From NCBI RefSeq assembly GCF_000745835.1, contig NZ_JQKB01000012.1, forward strand, positions 62,001-126,000: 64,000 nt of DNA, written 5' to 3'. Position numbers and translations under genes: made by a program. Below the pieces are notes generated by a model that was not told the origin of the DNA, ran no database searches, and saw nothing but the letters and a program-made list of their open reading frames with translations. The first letter of the stretch is position 1; the number at the start of each line of letters is the position of its first letter. Source of the DNA: Belnapia moabensis DSM 16746. Lineage in GTDB: Bacteria; Pseudomonadota; Alphaproteobacteria; Acetobacterales; Acetobacteraceae. Below, piece after piece: positions 48,163 to 56,442 of this stretch.

Positions 48163-49077
48163 CTATCCTGCCGCTGGCATCAGCTTTGATGGATCAGAGC
48201 CTACCCTCCCGCCGCCATCCCCGGCGCCGAGGCGCGAGAGGCGGAAATCGTATTGCACGGCCGGCAGGTCCGCCCGCGGCGCGCCGGGCAGGCCCATCGC
48301 CTCCCGCACCACCAGCGAGCGGGAGACGCCGAAGACGGTGTCGCTGTCGATATTGGGGTCGTCGCCAAAATAGAGCGCCGTCACCAGCTCCCGGTGCCCT
48401 GGCGCGGCGACGAGGATGTGGATATGCGCCGGCCGCATCCCGTGGCGCTTCTGCTGATGGACGAACTTGCCGACCGGCCCGTCCATCGGGATGCTGTAGC
48501 CGATCGGCTTCACCGTGCGCATATGGAAGCGCCCCTCGGCATCGGCGCGGAAGCGGCCGCGCATGTCCATCACCGTGGCGTCACCCGCCTGCAGGTCGTA
48601 GAGCCCCGCGGCATTGGTCTGCCAGATGTCGATCTCCGCGCCCGGCAGCGGCCGGCCCTCGCTATCCGTCACCTGGCCGAAGATGACGATCTCTGTCCCC
48701 CCCGTGTCGTGCACGGCGATGCTCTCGCCGAGCGCGAATTCCGGCGCCTGCTCGCGGAAGAAGGGACCGAGCAGGCTGGTCTCCGTCCCCGCCGCCTCAC
48801 GTCCCTCGGCGTCATGCATGAGGTTGACGAGGCGCGAGAGGCCGAGCACGTCGGAGAGCAGGATGTATTCCTGCCGGTAGGGCGTGCAGGCCTGGCCGAC
48901 CGCAGTGAGGAAGGCGATGCCGGCCAGCCATTCGTCCGGCTTGAGGTTCACCTCCTGCGCGAAGGCATGCAGGTGGCGGGTCGCCGCCGCCATGATCTCC
49001 CGCAGCCTGGGATCGGGCGTCGCCGCCATCTGGGCGATCGCCTCTCGGGTGACGCTCTCGCGGTCGAGATCGGCCAT
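48163..49077 (-). CDS. Intradiol ring-cleavage dioxygenase (hydroxyquinol/catechol 1,2-dioxygenase type)
   Basis: 304 residues from ATG 49077, with GGGAGGAAGG upstream. It splits a catechol-like ring between the two hydroxyls with O2. The four iron(III) ligands are visible: Tyr160 (AAGLYDL), Tyr194 (PIGYSIP), His218 and His220 (RPAHIHIL). An N-terminal dimerisation domain (~20-110) and GQVTDSEGRPLPGAEIDIWQ are typical. Length and PSLYDLQ-like features favour hydroxyquinol 1,2-dioxygenase over catechol, but chlorocatechol cannot be excluded. It is followed by a LivJ-type binding protein and ABC permease, and preceded by a cupin gene. Confidence 0.92.
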   Translation of the reverse strand: MADLDRESVTREAIAQMAATPDPRLREIMAAATRHLHAFAQEVNLKPDEWLAGIAFLTAVGQACTPYRQEYILLSDVLGLSRLVNLMHDAEGREAAGTETSLLGPFFREQAPEFALGESIAVHDTGGTEIVIFGQVTDSEGRPLPGAEIDIWQTNAAGLYDLQAGDATVMDMRGRFRADAEGRFHMRTVKPIGYSIPMDGPVGKFVHQQKRHGMRPAHIHILVAAPGHRELVTALYFGDDPNIDSDTVFGVSRSLVVREAMGLPGAPRADLPAVQYDFRLSRLGAGDGGGRVGSDPSKLMPAAG

Positions 49078-49145
49078 GATGCCTTCCTCCCTTGTCCCTG
49101 GCGGCGAGGATTCTCCTTCCGCCTTGCGACGGTCAATCCTTGGGT

Positions 49146-49565
49146 TCACTCCCTCTGAGGCGGGTCGCAGGCCCGGGTCGCCATGTCGCCGGGGATGGAG
49201 AGTTCGAGGATCTCCACATCATCGGAGGTGGCGATCTCGTTATGCTTCATTCCGCCGGGAATGAGGATGGCGTCGCCCACGCCGGAGCGGGTGCGGGTGC
49301 CGTCCTCGAATTCCAGCTCCACCCAGCCCTTCAGGATGTAGATGAACTGCGCCTCGCATTCATGGGTGTGCCAGCCGGTCGGCTCGGTCATGCCGGTGAT
49401 GGCCTCCATCACCTGGGCGCGGAGCTTGCCTCCCGTCGCCGCCTGCACGCCAAGGTCGCGGTAGCGGAAGAATTTGCGGCGCCCCTTCACGAAAGGCTGT
49501 TCGTCCTTCTTCGCCACGATGAGCTTGATCTCGGGGCGCGAGGCGCCCGCGACGATGCCGTCCAT
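49146..49565 (-). CDS. Cupin-domain protein, first gene of the aromatic uptake operon
   Basis: 139 residues. A single cupin: HTHECEAQFIYILKGWVELEF (~66-86; His-His-Glu metal ligands) and GDAILIPGGMKHNEI with a fourth His. It may be a metal-dependent oxygenase, decarboxylase or ligand sensor of the pathway; the activity is not shown. It lies 68 bp upstream of the dioxygenase gene and 71 bp downstream of hflX, on the same strand. Confidence 0.85.
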   Translation of the reverse strand: MDGIVAGASRPEIKLIVAKKDEQPFVKGRRKFFRYRDLGVQAATGGKLRAQVMEAITGMTEPTGWHTHECEAQFIYILKGWVELEFEDGTRTRSGVGDAILIPGGMKHNEIATSDDVEILELSIPGDMATRACDPPQRE

Positions 49566-49636
49566 GGACCTTCTCCTCCGGTGTTTGAAGGGAAGGCTAC
49601 ACCCGGAAGGCTCCGCCGCAAGAAGGATATTGGGCG

Positions 49637-50941
49637 CTAGCGCTCCGCCCCCGTCTGCTGCTGCCGCTCGAAGCGGGCGCGGTCGTCGGGGGCAAGGCGC
49701 ACGGTCACGTGAATGGCATCATCGCTGTCCTGCCGCCCGATCACCTCGCCATGGCCGTAGAGCCAAGCGAGCTGCGCCCCGTCCGAGGCGGGTATGTCGT
49801 AGCCGACCGTCACCATCCCCTCGGAGAGCCGCGCGTCGATCGCGCCGAAGAGGTCCGGCAAGCCCTCCCCCGTCCGCGCCGAGATGGCGATGTTGCCCGG
49901 CCGGGTCGGCACCTGGGCCGTGCCGCCGAGCAGGTCGGCCTTGTTCAGCACCTCGATGCTGCGGCGCTGCCAGTCCTCGCGCAGCGTGCCGTCCCGCACC
50001 ATGCCATCGAGCACGCCGATGACATCCTCGCGCTGCGCTTGGCTGTCGGGATGGGCGGCATCACGCACATGGAGGATGAGGTCCGCCTCCGCCACCTCCT
50101 CGAGCGTAGCGCGGAAGGCCGCGACCAGCTGCGTCGGCAGCTCGGAGATGAAGCCGACCGTGTCAGAAAGGATCACCCGCCGCCCGGAGGGCAGTTGCGC
50201 GCCCCGCAGCGTCGGGTCGAGCGTGGCAAAGAGCTGGTTCTCCGCCAGCACGCCGGCGCCCGTCAGCGCGTTGAACAGCGTCGACTTGCCTGCATTGGTG
50301 TAGCCGACCAGTGCGACCACGGGGAAGGGCACGCGCCGCCGCGCCTCGCGGTGCAGGCCGCGGGTGCGGCGCACCTCCTCCAGCTCGTGCCGCAGCCGGG
50401 CAAGACGCTCGCCGATCATGCGGCGGTCCGCCTCGATCTGCGTCTCGCCCGGGCCGCCGAGGAAGCCGAAGCCGCCGCGCTGCCGGCCGAGATGGGTCCA
50501 GGACCGCACCAGCCGGCTGCGCTGGTACTGCAGATGCGCCAGCTCCACCTGGAGCGATCCCTCCCGCGTCCGCGCCCGCTCGCCGAAGATGTCGAGGATG
50601 AGGCCGGTTCGGTCGATGACCTTGCAGCCCCATTCCTGCTCGAGGTTGCGCTGCTGCACCGGGCTTAGCGCCGCATCCACCACGGCGAGGCCGATATGCT
50701 CGGCGCGGACCCGCTCGCCGAGGCTCGCCACCTGGCCGGAGCCGAGCAGCGTCGCTGGCCGCGGGTTGCGGAGGGGCAGCGCGGTACAGAACCGCACATC
50801 CAATCCTATAGAGCGCGCCAGCTCCTCCGCTTCGGCCAGTCGCGCCTCGGCGCTGCGGGCCTCCACGGCGGCATCGGCGAGGGGCAGGATCACCGCGCTC
50901 CGCATCGGCGCGGCTTCGGTGGGATGCAGGGAATCGCTCAT
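49637..50941 (-). CDS. hflX: GTPase HflX
   Basis: 434 residues. Ribosome-associated GTPase that splits stalled ribosomes. Seen: N-terminal domain with DAALSPVQQRNLEQEWGCKVIDRTGLILDIF (~88-118), the linker QRGGFGFLGGPGETQIEADRR, G1 GYTNAGKST (~210-218), G3 DTVGFI, G4 NKAD. In alphaproteobacteria hflX usually follows hfq; here hfq is not upstream. A 25-bp inverted repeat lies 29 bp before the start. Confidence 0.97.
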   Translation of the reverse strand: MSDSLHPTEAAPMRSAVILPLADAAVEARSAEARLAEAEELARSIGLDVRFCTALPLRNPRPATLLGSGQVASLGERVRAEHIGLAVVDAALSPVQQRNLEQEWGCKVIDRTGLILDIFGERARTREGSLQVELAHLQYQRSRLVRSWTHLGRQRGGFGFLGGPGETQIEADRRMIGERLARLRHELEEVRRTRGLHREARRRVPFPVVALVGYTNAGKSTLFNALTGAGVLAENQLFATLDPTLRGAQLPSGRRVILSDTVGFISELPTQLVAAFRATLEEVAEADLILHVRDAAHPDSQAQREDVIGVLDGMVRDGTLREDWQRRSIEVLNKADLLGGTAQVPTRPGNIAISARTGEGLPDLFGAIDARLSEGMVTVGYDIPASDGAQLAWLYGHGEVIGRQDSDDAIHVTVRLAPDDRARFERQQQTGAER

Positions 50942-50969
50942 GGTGCCGTCCGCGTCATGGATCGGGCCG

Positions 50970-50994
50970 TAACGCGGCGGCGTGGCCCGCGTTA
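50970..50994. repeat. Inverted repeat in the hflX / glycoside hydrolase divergent region
   Basis: TAACGCGG (50970-50977) and CCGCGTTA (50987-50994) are perfect inverse copies 9 bp apart. They lie upstream of both divergent genes, 29 bp before the hflX start and 127 bp before the GTG of the hydrolase gene. This could be an operator for a dimeric regulator; no regulator can be named. Confidence 0.5.
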
Positions 50995-51120
50995 ACGGCG
51001 CAGCACACGAAAACGCCCCGTCCTGCCTTAGGAACTCTATCTTGCCGAATCGCGCTTAAAGGAAACTAGAGTGGAGCGGCTAGGCATGGCAGCAGATGGG
51101 ATTGGACAGGGGCGCCTCGC

Positions 51121-52419
51121 GTGAGGCCGGCGCTCTGGGGTGGCCTCGAATGCAGCGTCCTTCGCTCCGCTTGTGGCTGGCGTGATCAGTACCGGGAAAC
51201 CGGGCACCATGACCGTATCGCCGATCTCGAGGCGGTTGCCGCGCTCGGCATCCGCAGGCTGCGCTACACCGTCTCCTGGGAGCGGGTGGCGCCGGACAGC
51301 CCGCTGGAGTGCGACTGGGCCTGGCATGACGAGCGCCTGGCGGAGCTGCGCCGCCTCGGCATCGCGCCCATCCTCGGCCTTGTCCACCATGGCAGCGGGC
51401 CGGCCCGGACTGGGCTCGACGATCCGCGCTTCCCCACGCTGCTTGCGGAATTCGCCGGTCAGGTCGCGCGCCGCTACCCTTGGGTCACCGACTGGACGCC
51501 GGTGAACGAGCCGCTGACCACGGCGCGCTTCTCCGGCCTCTACGGCCACTGGTCGCCCTTCGGCACCGGCGAGGCGAGCTTCCTCCGCATCCTCGCCCAT
51601 GAATGCCATGGCGTGCTGCTGGCGATGCAGGCGATCCGCGATGCCGTCCCCGGCGCGCGGCTCGTGCAGACCGAGGATATCGGCCACACCTTCTCGACCC
51701 CGCCCCTGGCCTACCAGGCGCGCTATGAAAACAGCCGGCGCTGGCTCAGCCTCGACCTGCTTTGCGGCCGGGTCGGGCGCGAACATCCCTGGCATGGCCG
51801 GATGCTCGCCGCCGGCGTGCCGGAGGCGCTGCTGGAGGATCTCGCGGCCGGCATCCCCGGCCCCATGCTGCTCGGCCTGAACTACTACGTGACCAGCGAG
51901 CGCTTCCTCGACCACCGGCCCGGCCTCTATCCGCCTGCGACCCATGGCGGGAACGGCCGCCACGCCTATGCCGATACCGAGGCGGTGCGGGTGCCGGTGC
52001 CGCTCGCCAGCACCGGCTGGCTGCCGCGGCTGCGCGACGCCTGGCAGCGCTACCCGGGCCTGCCGCTCGCCGTTACCGAGGCGCATATCGGCTGCACGGA
52101 GGATGAGCAGCTCCGTTGGCTCGCCGGATGCTGGTCGGCGGTGGAAACGTTGCGCGCCGAGGGCGCTCCCTTCGAGGCAGTGACGCCCTGGGCCTTGTTC
52201 GGTGCCGTCGACTGGTCCAGCCTGCTCACCCGTCGTGGCGGGGATTACGAGCCGGGCGCCTTCGACATCCGCGCCCCGGGTCGCCCCCGCCCGACGCTGC
52301 TGGCCGAAGGCATCGCCGCCCTCGGCCGGCATGGCCGCATCGACCATCCCTTGCTGGAGACGCCTGGCTGGTGGGCGCTGGAGGACCGCGTGCATCCCGA
52401 ATTGCGGCAGACCGGTTGA
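51121..52419 (+). CDS. Family 1-type glycoside hydrolase
   Basis: 432 residues from a GTG start. A TIM-barrel retaining glycosidase. Catalytic residues fit clan A: acid/base Glu130 in TPVNEPL and nucleophile Glu320 in VTEAHIG. Motifs RYTVSWERVAP and WGGLECSV near the start are as in the GH1-like domain often found with dTDP-rhamnose-type reductases. No signal peptide, so cytoplasmic. The stop overlaps the TTG start of an MFS gene (TTGA). The substrate is unknown. Confidence 0.85.
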   Translation: MRPALWGGLECSVLRSACGWRDQYRETGHHDRIADLEAVAALGIRRLRYTVSWERVAPDSPLECDWAWHDERLAELRRLGIAPILGLVHHGSGPARTGLDDPRFPTLLAEFAGQVARRYPWVTDWTPVNEPLTTARFSGLYGHWSPFGTGEASFLRILAHECHGVLLAMQAIRDAVPGARLVQTEDIGHTFSTPPLAYQARYENSRRWLSLDLLCGRVGREHPWHGRMLAAGVPEALLEDLAAGIPGPMLLGLNYYVTSERFLDHRPGLYPPATHGGNGRHAYADTEAVRVPVPLASTGWLPRLRDAWQRYPGLPLAVTEAHIGCTEDEQLRWLAGCWSAVETLRAEGAPFEAVTPWALFGAVDWSSLLTRRGGDYEPGAFDIRAPGRPRPTLLAEGIAALGRHGRIDHPLLETPGWWALEDRVHPELRQTG

Positions 52420-53642
52420 GCCCCACCCGGGCACTCGACCTCCTCAACATCCTGCTCTCCGACGTCCGCTACGGGCTCGGGGCCTATCTCGGCGTCTACC
52501 TGCTGACCGAGCACCATTGGGATGCGGGCGAGATCGGCCTCGCGCTCTCCATCGGCGGGCTGGCCGGGCTGCTGGCGCAGACGCCGATCGGCCTCCTAGT
52601 CGATGCCATCCGGGCGAAGCGCGCCCTGCTCGCCGGCGCCGTGCTGGTGGTGATGACGAGTTGCCTCGTCATCCCGTTGGCACCGCAATTCTGGCCCGTC
52701 GTCCTGGCCGGCGTCGTCGGCGGGCTGGCCGGCACCTCCATCGCCCCAACGCTGGCCGCCATCTCCCTCGGCATGGTCGGGCCCGCCGCCTTCGCCCGCC
52801 GGGCCTGCCGGAACGAGGCGCTGTTCCATGCCGGCAACGGCGGAGTGAACCTGCTGATCCTGGCGATGGCGCCCCTCTTCGGCACGCCGGTGCTGTTCTG
52901 GGTGATGGCGGGGACCGGCCTTGCCAGCGCCGCGGCGGCGCTCGCCATCCCGGCCCGTTCCATCGACCATGCGGTGGCGCGGGGCCTGCTGCCGGGGGAA
53001 GCAGGCGTTGCGCCGCGCCAGGGCTGGCAGGTGCTGGCGCGCAGCCGGCCGCTGCTCGCCTTCGCCCTCACCGGCGCGCTCTTTCACATGGCGAACGGCT
53101 CCATGCTGGCCCTGGTCGCCCAGAAGCTCGCCCTGCAGAATATCGGCTGGGGCGTGGCGCTCACCGCCATCTGCGCCATCGCTGCGCAATCGGTGATGGT
53201 GCCGACCGCCGCCCTGGCCGGAGCGCGGGCCGAGACCTGGGGGCGGCGGCCGCTGCTGCTCGCCGCCTTCCTCGCGCTGGCGCTGCGCGGCCTGCTCTAT
53301 ACCGCCTCGGACCATCCGGCCTGGCTGATCGGCGTGCAGCTGCTCGATGGCGTCGGCGCCGGGCTGATCGGCGCGCTCTTCCCCGTCGTCATCGCCGACC
53401 TGACGCGCGGCACCGGGCATTTCGCCGCGGCGCAGGGCGCGGTCGGCACCGTGCACGGCCTCGGCGGGGTGGTGAGTGGGGCACTCTCCGGGCTCGTCGT
53501 CGTCCGCTACGGCTACGACGCCGCCTTCCTGGCGCTGGCGGCGACCGCCGGCCTCGGCGCGGCGTTGTTCTGGCTCACCATGCCGGAAACCCGGCCCCTG
53601 CCCTTCGAGAAGGACCTCGCCCATGACCATCCCGCTGCTTGA
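52416..53642 (+). CDS. MFS transporter, translationally coupled to the glycoside hydrolase
   Basis: 408 residues with about 12 membrane helices. A TTG at 52416 sharing bases with the hydrolase stop is the best start: no ATG or GTG lies between it and the first helix (LNILLSDVRYGLGAYLGVYLLTEHHW). Motifs include LVDAIRAKRALLAGAVLVVM and GRRPLLLAAFLALALRGLLYTA. Family members carry small molecules or sugars; direction unknown. The aldo/keto reductase gene begins inside its 3' end. Confidence 0.88.
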   Translation: MSPTRALDLLNILLSDVRYGLGAYLGVYLLTEHHWDAGEIGLALSIGGLAGLLAQTPIGLLVDAIRAKRALLAGAVLVVMTSCLVIPLAPQFWPVVLAGVVGGLAGTSIAPTLAAISLGMVGPAAFARRACRNEALFHAGNGGVNLLILAMAPLFGTPVLFWVMAGTGLASAAAALAIPARSIDHAVARGLLPGEAGVAPRQGWQVLARSRPLLAFALTGALFHMANGSMLALVAQKLALQNIGWGVALTAICAIAAQSVMVPTAALAGARAETWGRRPLLLAAFLALALRGLLYTASDHPAWLIGVQLLDGVGAGLIGALFPVVIADLTRGTGHFAAAQGAVGTVHGLGGVVSGALSGLVVVRYGYDAAFLALAATAGLGAALFWLTMPETRPLPFEKDLAHDHPAA

Positions 53643-54450
53643 GACGGCGCTGACCCGCATGCCGGCGCTCGGCTTCGGCACCTGGCCGATGCGTGGGGCG
53701 GAATGCCAGGCGGCGGTGGAGTCCGCCCTCGGCCTCGGCTACCGCCATGTCGACACCGCCGAGATGTACGGCAACGAGGAGGCCGTTGGTGCCGGCATCG
53801 CCGGCTCCGGCCTGCCGCGCGAGCAGATCTACCTCACCACCAAGGTCTGGAACGACAAGCCAAAGGGTGCCGAGATCCGCCGCGCCGCGGAAGCCAGCCT
53901 GGAACGCCTGCGCCAGCCCTATGTCGACCTGCTGCTGATCCATTGGCCGAGCCCGCAGCTCGACCTGCCGGATGCGCTCGCCTCCCTCGCCCGGATGCGG
54001 GAGGAAGGCTTGGCGCGCGCGGTGGGCGTGGCGAATTTCCCCCTCGGCCTGCTGCGCCGCGCGGTGGAGTTGGGCATCGCCCCGCTCGCCTGCCTTCAGG
54101 TCGAGCACCATGTCTATCTCGACCAGTCCCGCCTGCTCGCCTATTGCCGCGAGCAGGGGATGGTGCTCACCAGCTACACCCCGGTCGCCAAGGGCGAGGT
54201 GTTGAAGGACGAGGCGATCGCCCGCATCGCCCGCAAGCACGGCGCGACCGCCGGGCAGGTGGCGCTGGCCTGGCTGCTCGGGATGGAGGGGGTGGCGGCC
54301 ATCCCCAAGGCGGCCTCGCCGGAGCGGCAGCGGGAGAACATGGAGGCGGTGTCGCTCCGCCTCGATGCCGAGGACCGGGCGGCGCTTGCCGCGCTGCCCA
54401 AGGACCGGCGCATGGTGAATCCCGGCATCGCACCGGACTGGGATGCCTGA
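53623..54450 (+). CDS. Aldo/keto reductase
   Basis: 275 residues. TIM-barrel NADPH oxidoreductase. Tetrad visible: Asp in HVDTAEMYG with Tyr, Lys in TTKVWN, His in LIHWPSP. NADPH-binding segment IPKAASPERQREN near the C-terminus. It resembles 2,5-diketo-D-gluconate reductase-type enzymes that act on sugar-like aldehydes or ketones. It overlaps the MFS gene by 20 bp. Confidence 0.93.
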   Translation: MTIPLLETALTRMPALGFGTWPMRGAECQAAVESALGLGYRHVDTAEMYGNEEAVGAGIAGSGLPREQIYLTTKVWNDKPKGAEIRRAAEASLERLRQPYVDLLLIHWPSPQLDLPDALASLARMREEGLARAVGVANFPLGLLRRAVELGIAPLACLQVEHHVYLDQSRLLAYCREQGMVLTSYTPVAKGEVLKDEAIARIARKHGATAGQVALAWLLGMEGVAAIPKAASPERQRENMEAVSLRLDAEDRAALAALPKDRRMVNPGIAPDWDA

Positions 54451-54532
54451 ACCCGCCAGCCGCATCCCTCCAGCGGCTGGTGCGTTGCTGCCCTTCGGGC
54501 GACCGGAACCGCCGCCGACCAGGAGCGCCATC

Positions 54533-55270
54533 GTGCTGTCCAGCGACACCTGCGAAGCGGGAATTCGGAACCGGTTGCTCGCCGCCCTGCCGGAGGATGA
54601 ATTCGCCCGGCTGAAGCCCAGGTTGAAGCTGGTGGAGCTGGAGCCTCGCCAGATTCTGGCGGTGCCCGAGCGGCGTATCGAGCATGTGCATTTCATCGAA
54701 AGCGGCTGGGTCTCCGTTCTCGTTCCTCTCGATGAGGGCGAGAGCGCTGAGGTCGGCCTCACCGGCGCCGAGGGCATGACCAACTGGCAGGTCGCGCTTG
54801 GCGAGGAGACCGCCGATTTCGAGACGATGGTGCAGGCCTCCGGCACCGCCTGGCACCTCGCCGTCACCGATGTCCACGACGCGCTGCAGGCGGCCCCGGT
54901 GCTGCGCAGCCTCATGATGCGCTTCGCTCTGGCGCAGCATGGCCAGCTCGCCTGGATTGCAGTTTGCAACGGTCAGCACACGATCGAACAGCGGCTCGCC
55001 CGCTGGCTGCTGATGGCGCATGACCGCAGCGAGGACGACACCATCTTCGTCACTCACGAATTCCTGTCGATGATGCTCGGCGTACGCCGGGCCGGCGTGA
55101 CCATCGCCGCCGGCGGCCTGCAACGGGCCGGGCTGATCCGCTACGGCAGCGGGCGGGTCACCATCGCCGACCGCGGCGGGCTCGAAGCCACCTGCTGCGA
55201 ATGCTACACCGCAGCCCGGCGCGTGCAGGAACGGCAACTCCCACGCGCCGGCATTCTCGGCTGCCGCTGA
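54533..55270 (+). CDS. Crp/Fnr family transcriptional regulator
   Basis: 245 residues from a GTG at 54533, with AGGAG 7 bp upstream (an ATG at 54443 gives a 30-residue longer form of low complexity). A cyclic-nucleotide-binding-like domain (~25-140) and a C-terminal winged helix (~165-225, FVTHEFLSMMLGVRRAGVTIAAGGLQRAGLIRY). No FNR-type N-terminal cysteine cluster, but CCECY occurs near the end. Downstream of the hydrolase-MFS-reductase run; it may regulate that unit. Confidence 0.9.
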   Translation: MLSSDTCEAGIRNRLLAALPEDEFARLKPRLKLVELEPRQILAVPERRIEHVHFIESGWVSVLVPLDEGESAEVGLTGAEGMTNWQVALGEETADFETMVQASGTAWHLAVTDVHDALQAAPVLRSLMMRFALAQHGQLAWIAVCNGQHTIEQRLARWLLMAHDRSEDDTIFVTHEFLSMMLGVRRAGVTIAAGGLQRAGLIRYGSGRVTIADRGGLEATCCECYTAARRVQERQLPRAGILGCR

Positions 55271-55278
55271 CCCACCGG

Positions 55279-56436
55279 TCAGCCGGGCGCGGAGCGCGCC
55301 TCCACCTCATGCAGCAGCAGGCCGGGCGCCAGTACCTGCGCCGCTTCCGGCCGCGCCAGGCGGTTCAGCGCCTCCTCCATGCCGCGCTCACCCGCCGCCC
55401 AGCGGTCGGCAAGGGTGGCGCGGGAGAAGTCAAAGACCTTGCCCGCACCCGCCTCATCCTCCGCGGCGTGGTAGTTCAGCAAGACCACTGCCGCCTCGGC
55501 ATGGGCGAGCAAGGCGGCCAGCTCCGCCTCCCGCTCCCGCTCCGGCGGCAGCTCGGCGGCGAGGCGGCCAACCAGCGCGCGCATGCGGTACTCGCGGATG
55601 CGGGCATTGAGCGCCTGCCGCGTCTGGTTGCCGAAGGCGAGGTCGCCCGCCCGCGCCACCGCCGCGCTGAGCGAGGCCGGCCGGCGCCCCGAGCGGGCGA
55701 AGAGCTCCACCACCAGGCATTGCAGCGGCCCTGCCCCAGGCGCATCGAGCACGATGTCGACCGGCGCATTGGTGGAGATGCCCCCGTCGGCCAGCAGCCG
55801 CCCCTCGACCTCGACCGGGGTGAAGAGCGGCAGCAGGGCGGAGGAGGCCGTGATGTGCTCCGGCCCGATCCGCGCGCCTTCGGCGGTGTCGAAGACCACG
55901 CGCTCGCCGGTTTCCACATCCGTCGCGGTGATGGTGAGGCGCGTGTCGCCGCCGTTCAGTCGCTCGAAATCGATGAATTCCGGCAGCATCCGCATCAACG
56001 GGTCGAGCTCGTAGAGTGAGGGAGCCGGTCCGAGTTCCGGCATCAGCCGCGGCCGGAACAGCGCCGGATTGCCCAGGAGCAAGGTCTGCATCGCGCTCAG
56101 CTGGTTGTACCCACGGCGCCAGAGCCCGGCCTCCGGCGGCGGGCCGAAGAACGCGCCGGTGAGCGGCATCGGCTCGGTCGCCGCCCGCTCCCAGAAGCGG
56201 CGCAGCGCGGCGACGCGCTGCCCCGGTGCGTTGCCGGCGATGATCGCCGCGTTCAGCGCCCCGGCCGAGGCGCCGAGCAGCCAGGGTGGCGCCCCGCCTT
56301 CCGCTGCTTCATAGGCGGCATAGGCCCCGGCCTCGAAGGCGCCGAGGGCGATGCCGCCCGAGAGGACAAGGGCGCGACGCGGGTCGGCAGGGACCGGGGC
56401 GGCTTCGGCTGACGGGTTCGGATGATGCATGTCCAT
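55279..56436 (-). CDS. Patatin-like phospholipase
   Basis: 385 residues. Catalytic dyad visible: Ser57 in GASAG and Asp in LADGGIS (~214). The oxyanion Gly-rich motif LSGGIALGAFEAGAYAAY lies before the nucleophile. Patatins are lipid acyl hydrolases; members of this size may be cytosolic or membrane-associated. The downstream arm (~310-385) is helical and charged. It follows the SDR gene after 6 bp on the same strand, suggesting one lipid-related operon. Confidence 0.92.
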   Translation of the reverse strand: MDMHHPNPSAEAAPVPADPRRALVLSGGIALGAFEAGAYAAYEAAEGGAPPWLLGASAGALNAAIIAGNAPGQRVAALRRFWERAATEPMPLTGAFFGPPPEAGLWRRGYNQLSAMQTLLLGNPALFRPRLMPELGPAPSLYELDPLMRMLPEFIDFERLNGGDTRLTITATDVETGERVVFDTAEGARIGPEHITASSALLPLFTPVEVEGRLLADGGISTNAPVDIVLDAPGAGPLQCLVVELFARSGRRPASLSAAVARAGDLAFGNQTRQALNARIREYRMRALVGRLAAELPPEREREAELAALLAHAEAAVVLLNYHAAEDEAGAGKVFDFSRATLADRWAAGERGMEEALNRLARPEAAQVLAPGLLLHEVEARSAPG

Positions 56437-56442
56437 GACGGC

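Noticed and set aside
50942-51060. General-stress (EcfG-type) promoter GGAAC...CGCTT
   Set aside because: The -10 part does not match CGTT and the spacing is off, so it was not called.
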